This document shows, one piece after another, positions 55,781 through 64,000 of a DNA stretch of 64,000 nucleotides. A program made the position numbers and the translations under genes. The stretch is from MFD01213-c1 sp963704405 (GTDB lineage Bacteria > Planctomycetota > Phycisphaerae > Tepidisphaerales > Tepidisphaeraceae): positions 3,658,001 through 3,722,000 of the forward strand of contig OY969903.1 of the NCBI GenBank assembly GCA_963704405.1, written 5' to 3'. The first letter of the stretch is position 1. Every line of letters starts with the position of its first letter. A model generated the notes under the pieces. That model was not told the origin of the DNA. It did not search any database and worked only from the letters and a program-made list of their open reading frames with translations.

Positions 55781-55851
55781 GTCCGTTGTCCGTTGTCCGT
55801 TGTCCGTTGCTAAAGCATTCAGCAACGGACCACGGACAACTGACCACGGAC
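55781..55851. repeat. Heptanucleotide tandem repeat forming a large hairpin
   Basis: Four perfect copies of TCCGTTG (55782-55809), an 11-nt spacer around AAAGCATTC, then four degenerate complementary heptamers (CAACGGA, CCACGGA, CAACTGA, CCACGGA). The arms can fold into a stem of about 28 bp. It lies between the GT2 and FAD-oxidoreductase genes within the cluster and resembles 25828-25891. Confidence 0.75.
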
Positions 55852-55855
55852 ATTC

Positions 55856-57349
55856 CTATTCCTGCGTAACGCCCAGTTCCTCTTCGGAGATGTGGGGTTC
55901 GGTTTTGCGTGGGTCGCCGCTGCCGGCGACTTTGGCTCTTTCGTGGCTGGCGGCGTTGCGGCCGTCCAGCGTGGATTCGTATTTCATGCCGATCGTGGTT
56001 TCCGGTTCATCCAGCATCAGCCGATTAGCCAGCTCGACGCCTTGCATGAGGGTGTGGTCGGTGTTGGAAACTTCGTACTTCCACATGCCAAAGCGGCCGC
56101 GGGAGAAGATGCCGTGCGATTCCAGGAAGGGGATCGCCTTGCTCAGGATGCCGTCGCGCTCGACGCTCGGTGTGGGATAGCTGTAGTCGGCGTGGTACAC
56201 CCACGTATTCACAATATCGTCGCGATCGGATTCCTTGATGAGGCCCGCGCCGACGAGCCCCTGCACTGTTTCATCCACGATTTTTTGGCCATCCACCGGC
56301 TTGTGGTCGCTGTAGCTGGTTTCGCAGAGGAGGCTATAGTGGATGCTATTGTCGGGGGTCATGTACGGGCTGTAATTGCTGAGATACGTGGCGCGATAAA
56401 ACGGGCAGTTGTCTTCGGGGAAATACATCCAGCTCTTGGTGCTGGGGCAGGGCTGCTTGATGCCGACGCCGACCATATAGCCGCCGCTGTGCTTGAGGCT
56501 CGCGGTGGATTTCTTGATCTCGCGGGGGACTTCGCCGTTGAGCACGTCGTTGCAGAGCTTATCAAGCGGCATGGCGCTGATGAGCACGTCGTACTTGACG
56601 ATCTGGCCGTCTTTGAAGCGGCATTCTTTTTTGGAGATGTTGATGAAATCGAGTGCTTTGTTCAGTTCGACATGGCCGGCGAGCGGCTTTTCAAATCGGC
56701 GATAAAATTCTCCGGTGCCGCCGCGGAGGGGGTACTTGAATTGATTGTTTGGTCCCCAGCCAAAATCATCGGTGCCGAGGACGACGTTCTTGATGGCGCG
56801 GTTGATGTCGAGGACGGCGACGCGCTCGCCGATCCATTCCTTGTTCATCATCTCGGCGGGATGCGCCCAGACCTTAAAGTTATAGGGAAGCATGAAGTGC
56901 TTCGCGATCCCGTCACCAAAGACCGCGTCGATGAACTCGCGGAAATTGGCGGCTGATTTGTGATCCCGCCGAGTCTGCGCTTCGATCAGGCCGATCAGGC
57001 ATTCATAGGTGACCTGCTTCGGCAAATAGCGGATGTTGTTCTGAAATGGATACGGCACCCAGTTGCCGAACATGCGGACCCAGCATTCGCGCATGTTGAG
57101 TTGGAAGTCGCTGCCCATCAGCTTGTCGAAGACCTGATCGTAATATTGATAATGTGAGAACATCACATGCCCGCCGATATCCCAGGTGAAACCGGCGGAA
57201 TCGGTGAAGCTGCTGGCCAGCCCGCCGATATGCGGAAGGCGGTCATAGATGGTGAAGTTGTTGTGACCGAGCTCTTTGAGCCGGTAACCCGCGCCAAGCC
57301 CGGTGGGGCCGGCGCCGATGATGACGACTTTGGTCTGCGGATGAATCAC
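55856..57349 (-). CDS. FAD-dependent amine-oxidase-like oxidoreductase (UDP-galactopyranose-mutase-like context)
   Basis: 497 residues. The N-terminal FAD-binding motif is KVVIIGAGPTGLGAGYRLKE, followed by IGGLASSFTDSAGFTWDIGGHV. It also has PYNFKVWAHPAEMMNKEW and a C-terminal GMWKYEVSNTDHTLMQGVELANRL. These features recur in protoporphyrinogen-oxidase-like proteins found in polysaccharide clusters, some related to UDP-galactopyranose mutase. A role in modifying a nucleotide-sugar or glycan is inferred from location. Confidence 0.8.
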   Translation of the reverse strand: MIHPQTKVVIIGAGPTGLGAGYRLKELGHNNFTIYDRLPHIGGLASSFTDSAGFTWDIGGHVMFSHYQYYDQVFDKLMGSDFQLNMRECWVRMFGNWVPYPFQNNIRYLPKQVTYECLIGLIEAQTRRDHKSAANFREFIDAVFGDGIAKHFMLPYNFKVWAHPAEMMNKEWIGERVAVLDINRAIKNVVLGTDDFGWGPNNQFKYPLRGGTGEFYRRFEKPLAGHVELNKALDFINISKKECRFKDGQIVKYDVLISAMPLDKLCNDVLNGEVPREIKKSTASLKHSGGYMVGVGIKQPCPSTKSWMYFPEDNCPFYRATYLSNYSPYMTPDNSIHYSLLCETSYSDHKPVDGQKIVDETVQGLVGAGLIKESDRDDIVNTWVYHADYSYPTPSVERDGILSKAIPFLESHGIFSRGRFGMWKYEVSNTDHTLMQGVELANRLMLDEPETTIGMKYESTLDGRNAASHERAKVAGSGDPRKTEPHISEEELGVTQE

Positions 57350-57370
57350 GCTCTTCAGTTCCTTTTGGTA

Positions 57371-59017
57371 TCAGGCGATTTTGACTTCAAAACCCCGAGG
57401 TTGAAGTCGGGTACTGGCAGACCAGCGCCGGAACTTCAAGTGCCCTGCCAATGACATTACACCACGAATGAAGTCCAGGCCGCCCGGCAAAATTATCCAG
57501 GCCGTCAGGCAGGCGATGGCATATGAAAAGCCCTCGATTACGAGGGAAACGGCGACAGGCCCGTGACCGCGCAATTCAGGCAACAACGCGAAAACCACTG
57601 CGCCCGCGGCTAGCGACGTGACGGCTGGCCGCCAAATCGCGGCGACCATGTCCGATACCCGAAGCGGAGTGCCCCGGAAGCAGTAGACGAACGCGGGGTA
57701 ACCCATTGTCAGGCAGCAGTAGACAATGCTGAAAGCCGCGCCAACGGCGACCGGACCATGCGGGACCGCGATGAAGAAAGCGGTGACGGTTATGGCGGCG
57801 GTGAGCATCCCCCATCGCAATTGGCGATGGCTGTCACCGCGGGAGGTGTAAACCCAACCGGTGGCCATGTTAAACGTGCCGAAGAAAGCGGCAGGTCCGA
57901 GAACTCGAAAGATTGGAACCGCTTGTCCCCAACGCGGACCCAGGAACATCAGAATGGTTTCGTCCGCGGTGACGAAGAGGAAAACGACAAGCGGCATGCC
58001 CAGGGCTGCCAGAAGCATCACGGCTTTGCGGTAATACGCGCGATACTTCTCCGGCTCATCCTGCAGTCGACTTAAGGCCGGGATGGCGACCTTGGAGAAC
58101 GGCATGCTGATCTGGAGGATGGGCAGCATCAGCAACTGATAGGCCCTGCCATATAGACCAAGGATTTCAGGCCCCCACCATCGTCCGATGAGCACATTGT
58201 CGAGATTGCGGGAGAAATAGTTGACGAAATTGAAACCCGCGAGGTTGGCGCCGAACTTCACCATGCTCCCGACACCGCTTCCTCGGACGGGCAGGCTGGG
58301 GCGCCACCCGGTGACGATCCAAGACGTGATTGCCGTGACGGAATATTGAACAATCTGCATCACCACCAGCGACCAGTAACTGTGCGTGATGAATGCACAG
58401 ACGACGCCGGCGGTCATTCCTACGGTAGCGCCGGCGAGATCCGTCAGGCCGAAGGCGGCGAATCGCATCTGCCGATTCAGGATAGCGCGGTGCTGGGTTG
58501 CCAGTCCACCAATCAAAAACGTGGTGGACAGCGCCATGGTCATCCGAGTGAGACGGATATCGTGGTGATAAAAACTGGAAACCAGCGGAGCGCACGCGGC
58601 GACTATCAGCGTGAGCAACGCGCTCACGCCGAAATTGAGCCAGAAGAGGGAACTCAATTGACGATGATTGATTTGGGCCACTTGTACCGTGGCAGTGGAA
58701 AGGCCCATGTCGCGGAACATTTCCACGAAGCCCGTGAGGGCGAAGATCATAAGGAGCAGGCCGAAATCATCCGGAGATAGAAGCCGGGCGAGCACGGCCG
58801 TGCCGCCGAGGTTGACGACGAAACGACCACCTTGCGTGAGCAGGGTAATCGTCCCGCCCCGAACGCTGTGTCCCCCGAGATCGGCTTTCAAATGATCGGT
58901 GCCGAACCGGCTGGAATCGTGGTCGCTGGTAACGCCGCAGCCCTCTGACCCAGGCAAGAGACTGGCCGCGCCGGCCGTTTCGGTCGAATCGACTTGATCG
59001 CAACACGTCAAAGTCAT
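57371..59017 (-). CDS. Oligosaccharide flippase (MOP superfamily, PST/Wzx-like)
   Basis: 548 residues with about twelve to fourteen helices after a polar 55-residue N-terminus; a later start is possible. Family landmarks: GTAVLARLLSPDDFGLLLMI, DMGLSTATVQ, FNFVNYFSRNLDNVLIGRWW, LYGRAYQLLMLPI, VAIPALSRLQDEPEKYRAYY. It would flip lipid-linked oligosaccharide units across the inner membrane. It is 21 nt downstream-start to its neighbour and 7 nt from the sugar-transferase stop side, consistent with one operon. Confidence 0.92.
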   Translation of the reverse strand: MTLTCCDQVDSTETAGAASLLPGSEGCGVTSDHDSSRFGTDHLKADLGGHSVRGGTITLLTQGGRFVVNLGGTAVLARLLSPDDFGLLLMIFALTGFVEMFRDMGLSTATVQVAQINHRQLSSLFWLNFGVSALLTLIVAACAPLVSSFYHHDIRLTRMTMALSTTFLIGGLATQHRAILNRQMRFAAFGLTDLAGATVGMTAGVVCAFITHSYWSLVVMQIVQYSVTAITSWIVTGWRPSLPVRGSGVGSMVKFGANLAGFNFVNYFSRNLDNVLIGRWWGPEILGLYGRAYQLLMLPILQISMPFSKVAIPALSRLQDEPEKYRAYYRKAVMLLAALGMPLVVFLFVTADETILMFLGPRWGQAVPIFRVLGPAAFFGTFNMATGWVYTSRGDSHRQLRWGMLTAAITVTAFFIAVPHGPVAVGAAFSIVYCCLTMGYPAFVYCFRGTPLRVSDMVAAIWRPAVTSLAAGAVVFALLPELRGHGPVAVSLVIEGFSYAIACLTAWIILPGGLDFIRGVMSLAGHLKFRRWSASTRLQPRGFEVKIA

Positions 59018-59024
59018 AACGAAC

Positions 59025-60194
59025 CTACCGTGCCCCGCGCTGGAACAGCACGGCGGGAATGGTTTGCAGAATCAGCTTCATGTCCTGGAGAAAAGTTCGC
59101 CGGCGGATGTAGCGGATATCCATCCGAATCCATTCGGCAAACGACACCGTCGATCGCCCTTTCACCTGCCAGATGCAGGTGAGGCCAGGCGTGACGTCGA
59201 GCCGGCGGCGCTGCCAGCGGGCGCACCCGTTGGCTTCACGCAGCGGCAGCGGACGGGGGCCTACCAGGGTCATGTCGCCTTTGAGAATATTGAACAACTG
59301 CGGAAGCTCGTCGATGCTGGTCTTGCGAAGCAGTTTGCCGATGCGCGTGACCCGCGGATCATTTGCCATCTTAAAGGCCGGCCCATCCTGCTCGCTGTGC
59401 TGGCGAAGCTCCTGCTTGCGGGCTTCGGCGTTGGTGTGCATCGTGCGGAATTTGTAGATCGGGAACGGACGACCGGCCAGGCCGGCGCGCTGCTGAACAA
59501 AAAGCACGGGGCCGGGACTTGTCATTTTGATCGCAGCCGCCGCTGCCAGCATCACAGGTGATGCGGCGACGATTCCCGCGAAAGAGCCCGCGATATCGGT
59601 CCCCCGTTTCCACCACGGCAGCGGATGCGCCAGAAGCACTTCCATCGCCCCGGCGCCGGATGAAGAAATCGGTGTGCTCCCAACGTACTGATCGAGCAGT
59701 TCCGGCAGCAGATCGCGCGGCTGAAACTTCGCGGAGGGGATCTCAGATTCGGTTGTGGGCATCAGTTTCGGCGGTGTGTCATCCGGCCACTGCGAGGGAT
59801 AAACAAATGTCTGAAACTGAGGCGGCTGAGTCGGTGTCGCCAGCATGATGCGAAGATCGTGGACGAGCCGCGCTGAACCCTCGGCCGAGGTATCCGGAAG
59901 AATGACGCCGAGCAGGCCGTCGGCGAACCAGCCGATACGATCGGTGTCGCGGGCCCGGCGAAGGACTTTGCGCACCATGCGCCAGCTTCGCGAGCCGGAT
60001 TGGGTGACGGGGTTTGGCCGAATCAGGATGAGCGAAAACTCCCGGCCGCTGCGATCCGTGCGTGCGCTCTCGCGATAGAGCGCTGCGCGAAACTGCTCGA
60101 CCGATTCCACAGTGCGGAGACCGGGCCGGCGCAAGCGGTTTTCAGGAGCTTCTATCGTCCGCGGGAGACTCCCGGGGAACGTAACGGTCGACAT
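59025..60194 (-). CDS. Sugar-phosphate transferase with degenerate GGDEF-like N-terminal domain
   Basis: The ATG at 60194 follows AAGGA. Of 389 residues, about 180-389 form the ExoY/WcaJ-type catalytic core: KRGTDIAGSFAGIV with a membrane hairpin, GPVLFVQQRAGLAGRPFPIYKFRTM, RKTSIDELPQLFNILKGDM, LVGPRPLP, TPGLTCIWQVKGRS. It puts the first sugar-phosphate on undecaprenyl-phosphate. Residues 28-120 align by eye with diguanylate-cyclase domains (FRAALYRESARTDRSGREFS, then DTDRIGWFADGLLGVILPDT), but the GG[D/E]EF loop is replaced, so it should not make c-di-GMP. The usual multi-helix N-terminus of WcaJ is absent. Confidence 0.9.
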   Translation of the reverse strand: MSTVTFPGSLPRTIEAPENRLRRPGLRTVESVEQFRAALYRESARTDRSGREFSLILIRPNPVTQSGSRSWRMVRKVLRRARDTDRIGWFADGLLGVILPDTSAEGSARLVHDLRIMLATPTQPPQFQTFVYPSQWPDDTPPKLMPTTESEIPSAKFQPRDLLPELLDQYVGSTPISSSGAGAMEVLLAHPLPWWKRGTDIAGSFAGIVAASPVMLAAAAAIKMTSPGPVLFVQQRAGLAGRPFPIYKFRTMHTNAEARKQELRQHSEQDGPAFKMANDPRVTRIGKLLRKTSIDELPQLFNILKGDMTLVGPRPLPLREANGCARWQRRRLDVTPGLTCIWQVKGRSTVSFAEWIRMDIRYIRRRTFLQDMKLILQTIPAVLFQRGAR

Positions 60195-60250
60195 GATAAA
60201 TCCTTCCCTGCTTTTCCGATCCACTCGACTGCGACGAAGAGGATCACGAT

Positions 60251-60274
60251 CGCGGATGCACCCACGCATCCGCG
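60251..60274. promoter_or_regulatory. Perfect inverted repeat upstream of the sugar-transferase gene
   Basis: CGCGGATGC/GCATCCGCG, a 9-bp perfect inverted repeat with loop ACCCAC, 57 nt before the sugar-transferase ATG on the minus strand. It is the only structured element seen in the 505-nt gap 60195-60699, which holds no gene. Possible operator or mRNA hairpin. Confidence 0.45.
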
Positions 60275-60699
60275 AACCAGTGTTGCGCCGACCCACGTCA
60301 GCGCTATTCCCCGTCACCTCTGTTCGTCACTTGCTGTGACCGAGTCGAATCACTGCCGATCGTTTGCCACCGCCGTCACCCACTGACCGGCGGTTGATCC
60401 GCATGTTTTGCAGATCACGACAACAACCGACACCTGCTGATACTCCCGGCAATCGCGGATGTTACTGTGCCGGCCGGCAATTTTTCACAGCGATCAAAAC
60501 AACCGGCAGACCTCAAAGGCCCTGTTGGCGCGGACTTCGTCCCCGTCGGTGCACCAAGGGCCTTTTACCCTGGTGTTCACCGGCTTCCGCAAATGGCTTG
60601 CGGCTACTCCTGTCCGCCTTCAAACACACTTCACGATCAACTTCCCTACACGATCCAATGCACCCGCCCGTCCATGTGCCAAGCGCGGGGGCCGACGCA

Positions 60700-62994
60700 C
60701 TATTCAAGCAAGCCGGCTTCGGCAATCTCGGCCTTGCGAGAGTGGATGCGTACGCGGATACGCTCACCTTCGCCGTTGATCTGGGCGGCGGCGTTGCCGT
60801 TTCGATAGCCGTAGCCGTAGTAATATCCTTCGCGGACGGCGCGGGTGGAGACGTCATTGACGACCACACCATGAACGCGAGCGCCAACGCTCAGGAGCGC
60901 ATCGCACGCGTTCTCGCTGCTGCGGCGGGTTGACTTGCCGGCGCGGAGCACCAGCATTGTCCCGTCGCACATCGCCGACAGAATCCGGGCGTCGGTCACG
61001 GCTGTCACCGGCGGTGAATCCAGAATCACATGGTCATACTTGCCGGCCAACTGCGCGAGCAGTTCGCCGAACATTTCGCTGTTGAGAATTTCCGAGGGGT
61101 TCGCCGGAAGCGGGCCGCACGGAAGCACATCGACGCGGTCAACATTGACCCGGCGGATCGCGTTTTCAAGGGAGCTGGTGCCGGCGAGCACGCTGGAAAG
61201 ACCAACCGAATCATCGACATCAAATATCTTGTGCTGTGCCGGTTTGCGGAAGTCCGTATCGACCACCAGCACTCGGCGGCCAGCCTGGGCCATCGCGATC
61301 GCGAGGTTGCTTGCAGTCGTCGATTTGCCGTCGCCGGCGGCGGGCGAAGTGATAAGCAATGTCTTGGATTTCTCGGTCGGGATGCCGAAGTAAATGGCTG
61401 TTCGAAGCGATCGATAAGCCTCAGCCACAACCGACATCGATTCAAGCTGCACATATCGTCCGCGTGCGGGCTGAGCGCCGTTCATATGCGGGATGACCGC
61501 AAACACCGGCAGACCAAGAGTCGATTGAACTTCTTCCGGCGTGTGGAAGCGATGCTCTGTGCGCTCGCCGACCCACGCGTATCCAAATCCGAGAAGCAAA
61601 CCAATCGCGAGGGCAGCGGCCAGGATGCGGGCCTTCATCGGTTTGCTCGGCGAGAGCCCGGCGTCGGGGGGCTCGACGATTGTGGTATTGAGCGAGGTCG
61701 AATCCGACATCACGCTCATTTCCTTAATTCGTTCATCGAGGGATTCGCACAGGCGGGTGCTCTGGCGCACTTCCGATTCAAGCCGCGCCTGCTCGGCGGC
61801 CTTGGAATTCAATACAAACGCCGTCTTCTGCTGATTGTCAAAGGCAACCTGCAGATCCTTTGCGCGGTGGAGCGTATTTTCGTATGCCTGCTGTTGCGAG
61901 GCCAGATATCCGGAGATGAGCTGGTCATCCGCTTCGCCCAGCTTCTTCTTAAGCTGATCGATATAAGCGAGCGCGTTCAGCACGGCGGGATGGTTGTCTG
62001 AATACTGGTGGCGCAGGGCCGCCAACCGCAACTGCCATGCGGAAAGCTGACGGACGGCGGTGTCGTCATTAAATACGGCACGGGTGTTGGCATGTTGGGT
62101 ATCGAGCCAACTCTGCCGCTGAACCGGATCGGCCAGCATGATTTTGGCGGCGTCCCAGTTGGCTTTCTGATTGATCGAATCCAGTTCAGACTCAGTCAGC
62201 GCCGAAGAAATCTGCGAGAGCCGCTGGATGATGATGTTCCCTTTGTCGGATTCAGAAAGGGAGAGCGAACCATTGAGGCCGCGAAATTCGACCAGCGCCT
62301 TTTCCTTGTCTGCGAGCAGGCCTGATTGTTTTTCTTTTTCCTTTTCCAGGAACTTCACGACTTCCTGCGCGGTGTTCTGCCGCTGGGCGGTCTGATAGTC
62401 CATGTACGATTTCACGACTGAATCAACAATGGCTTTGGATTCCTGCGGCGTGCTGGCGTCATAGGCGATCGTGATGATGTCGTCCTTGCGGCCCAGGTCG
62501 ACTTCCAGGCTCCCTTTCACCGCGTCGACGATATTCCCAACGCCGTCGAAGGATTTCATTTCGTTAAACTTGCCGTTTTCCACCGCCGCTTTGACCAGCG
62601 GCGTGGATTTGATCAGTGCAATTTGCGTGTACAGGTAAGTATCAGGACGGCCAACTACTTCGGCCCCATCGGTCACAAGCCGCGGACCGACCTGGGCGAC
62701 ATACAGGCTGGCGGTGCCGGTATACATGCGATGGGCGAACAGGCAGTAAACCAGCGCGAGGAAAACACATGCTCCCAGCACGCTGACCACGCGCTGCCAT
62801 CGGCGATGGACGATTTCGACAAGACTGGTGTGCGGAACAGGAACGCGCGCCGACCCGCCGTGAGCGAGGTGCATTGAGCCCGCCGTCCCGACCGACATGC
62901 CATTGCCATTAGGTGGAACCACGGGCATCGGCACTCCGGCAGAACCGGTCGGCTGATCCAACGCAACTAAAGATTCTCCGTCAGTCGTTCGCAT
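60700..62994 (-). CDS. Wzc-like polysaccharide co-polymerase/tyrosine autokinase
   Basis: 764 residues, the full length of fused Wzz-BY-kinases. A Wzz domain starts near residue 60 (LVEIVHRRWQRVVSVLGACV), with one membrane helix near 75-95, long periplasmic coiled coils (KFLEKEKEKQSGLLADKEKA, QARLESEVRQSTRLCESLDE), and a second helix near 465-485 (ARILAAALAIGLLLGFGYAW). The kinase has Walker A SPAAGDGKSTTASNLA, Walker A' VLVVDTDFRKP and Walker B HVILDSPPV. The tail has a Tyr cluster (EGYYYGYGY) for autophosphorylation. It sets chain length and is the first gene of the cluster. Confidence 0.93.
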   Translation of the reverse strand: MRTTDGESLVALDQPTGSAGVPMPVVPPNGNGMSVGTAGSMHLAHGGSARVPVPHTSLVEIVHRRWQRVVSVLGACVFLALVYCLFAHRMYTGTASLYVAQVGPRLVTDGAEVVGRPDTYLYTQIALIKSTPLVKAAVENGKFNEMKSFDGVGNIVDAVKGSLEVDLGRKDDIITIAYDASTPQESKAIVDSVVKSYMDYQTAQRQNTAQEVVKFLEKEKEKQSGLLADKEKALVEFRGLNGSLSLSESDKGNIIIQRLSQISSALTESELDSINQKANWDAAKIMLADPVQRQSWLDTQHANTRAVFNDDTAVRQLSAWQLRLAALRHQYSDNHPAVLNALAYIDQLKKKLGEADDQLISGYLASQQQAYENTLHRAKDLQVAFDNQQKTAFVLNSKAAEQARLESEVRQSTRLCESLDERIKEMSVMSDSTSLNTTIVEPPDAGLSPSKPMKARILAAALAIGLLLGFGYAWVGERTEHRFHTPEEVQSTLGLPVFAVIPHMNGAQPARGRYVQLESMSVVAEAYRSLRTAIYFGIPTEKSKTLLITSPAAGDGKSTTASNLAIAMAQAGRRVLVVDTDFRKPAQHKIFDVDDSVGLSSVLAGTSSLENAIRRVNVDRVDVLPCGPLPANPSEILNSEMFGELLAQLAGKYDHVILDSPPVTAVTDARILSAMCDGTMLVLRAGKSTRRSSENACDALLSVGARVHGVVVNDVSTRAVREGYYYGYGYRNGNAAAQINGEGERIRVRIHSRKAEIAEAGLLE

Positions 62995-63083
62995 TTTCTT
63001 CCTAACCCCTTGATAAGGAGTCGGCCTTGGAAAACGTCAGGACTCTTAATTCGCTTCGTCTACGCGGTTCTGCTCAGCAGTTC

Positions 63084-63119
63084 ATGATGCATTAGCGCGG
63101 TCTGCACCAGTTGCATCAT
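63084..63119. promoter_or_regulatory. Inverted repeat upstream of the Wzc-like gene
   Basis: ATGATGCA and TGCATCAT, perfect 8-bp arms with a 20-nt spacer, 90-125 nt upstream of the first gene of the polysaccharide cluster. The gap 62995-63539 otherwise holds no supported gene. Candidate operator for a dimeric regulator. Confidence 0.4.
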
Positions 63120-63539
63120 TCGCGATCCCCGACAGATACGCTGGGAATTAACCCATTCCTGCGCGGGGCTGAGCCGGACAATTTTTAAAACGCGTCAAAA
63201 TCTACAAATCGCTTTCGAAAGCCGGCTGCTTTGTTCCCGCTCATGCCGAACAAATCGTTGCAACAATCAAAGCGTTCGACGTAACACAGGTGTGCAACAT
63301 CTGGCGAATCAACACGTTCAGCCCTGAGGACTTCGGCCTTTTCTGACCGGATAAACCTCACGGCGAACAAGCGGAACAAGGCAATCAGTTCCCCGAAGCG
63401 ATCAAGCTGCAGTACCCACTGAAGCATGATTAACATAGCCCAGCAGAGAGGCGTGTCAAGAAAATTTGCATTCGAATCCTCCTGCGCCATTGCGTCGCGA
63501 ACAAACTGTGCGCAGTAGCACGCGAAATGATTTTGCGGA

Positions 63540-64000
63540 TTAGGAAAGCTGGGCGATTTGTGCGACCAAGCTGTCGCGTTCAACCAACCTGAATCGATCC
63601 GTATTCTCCCCTATAGTCGTTATACCGCTCCAGATAATCGGCGAAGGTGGAACAATCGGCACCGAAACCGCCGGCCACAGGTCTGTGAAATCACCAAGCC
63701 AGGTGCCGGCCTGCGGAAGGTGATTCTGATCCGCCCCACCGGTGATGATCACAAGATTCCCAATCGCCTTGGCAGCGATTGCCTGGACGGGGGCCGGAAC
63801 GGGCGGCAGCGCGATCCATTGATTTGTATTGGGGTCATAAGAAAGTACATCCGCCAGCGTAATCGCCTGGCTGGGGCCATCTGCCTGGCCTCCGATAATG
63901 ACAATGCGTCCCTTTACCATGAAGGTGGAAGTGTGATTGTGAGATCGCGCCACCGGTAGCGGCTGGACGGGGAGCCACGCGTCCTGGGCTGGGTCGTAGG
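63540..64000 (-). CDS. Kelch-repeat protein, C-terminal part (5' end outside window)
   Basis: The frame is open to the right edge and ends at 63540. At least two kelch blades are visible: YDPAQDAWLPVQPLPVARSH with VKGRIVIIGGQ, and YDPNTNQWIALPPVPAPVQA with IGNLVIITGGAD. The C-terminus (FTDLWPAVSVPIVPPSP onward) is not repetitive. Kelch propellers bind proteins or sugars, and in such genomes they are usually exported. The visible part is 153 residues. Confidence 0.75.
   Translation of the reverse strand, partial: YDPAQDAWLPVQPLPVARSHNHTSTFMVKGRIVIIGGQADGPSQAITLADVLSYDPNTNQWIALPPVPAPVQAIAAKAIGNLVIITGGADQNHLPQAGTWLGDFTDLWPAVSVPIVPPSPIIWSGITTIGENTDRFRLVERDSLVAQIAQLS

Noticed and set aside
55892..56956. 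354-codon plus-strand open frame
   Set aside because: Antisense to the FAD oxidoreductase; rich in Ala/Val/Gly with no motif.
63185..63583. 132-codon minus-strand open frame upstream of the Wzc-like gene
   Set aside because: Overlaps the kelch gene end by 44 nt, has poor codon pattern and no recognisable motif; likely non-coding regulatory DNA.

Overview
The window looks like a chromosomal segment of a planctomycete, most plausibly of the Phycisphaerae/Tepidisphaera-Humisphaera type. This is inferred from gene content, not from a database match. The pointers are a large PEP-CTERM/dockerin surface protein, N-terminally extended S41 and HtrA-type exported proteases, a PilM-like operon with long Pro-rich membrane proteins, an excisionase-type HTH joined to a receiver domain, high GC, and many secreted proteins with no recognisable family. 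No rRNA, CRISPR array, prophage or replication origin was seen.

Layout. 1-0.6 kb: end of an ABC ATPase gene and an ArsR regulator. 0.8-5.4 kb: a tRNA-Ala(CGC) followed by an AT-richer island with an HD-domain protein, a large alpha-helical repeat protein and a truncated IS110 transposase. 5.8-12.3 kb: an HtrA protease with a catalytically dead partner, an RdgC-like protein and a PEP-CTERM protein. 12.7-14.8 kb: ECF sigma, anti-sigma and a secreted protein. 15-24 kb: response regulator, methyltransferase, argS, S41 protease, uppS. 24.2-26.1 kb: citramalate synthase (cimA) behind what reads as a complete isoleucine attenuator. 26.4-29 kb: a GH17-like secreted protein and a membrane partner, followed by an IS3 relic. 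29.2-34.8 kb: a PilM/GspL-like membrane complex. 35-45 kb: housekeeping genes (sdhB, FHA, hemW, sugar kinase, aldo/keto reductase, PilZ, apt, NUDIX, TPR-glycosyltransferase, TetR). 45.6-63 kb: a 17 kb exopolysaccharide cluster on the minus strand. The window ends inside a kelch-repeat gene.

The exopolysaccharide genes form one pathway: a sugar-phosphate transferase primes the lipid carrier; five GT4 and one GT2 enzymes extend the chain; a pyruvyl transferase decorates it; a MOP flippase exports it; an O-antigen-ligase-type protein polymerises or ligates it; a Wzc-like kinase controls length.

The most striking find is upstream of cimA on the minus strand. A consensus-like promoter sits almost on the ATG of an 18-residue peptide with five Ile codons (three consecutive ATT). 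After it come mutually exclusive pairings and an intrinsic terminator about 100 nt before cimA. This is the architecture of ribosome-mediated attenuation.

A caveat for the whole window: at least seven conserved genes, including argS, are each split by one or two small indels, often in short homopolymers. This looks more like indel errors in the assembly than mass pseudogenisation. For those genes I report the whole span and say where the frame breaks.
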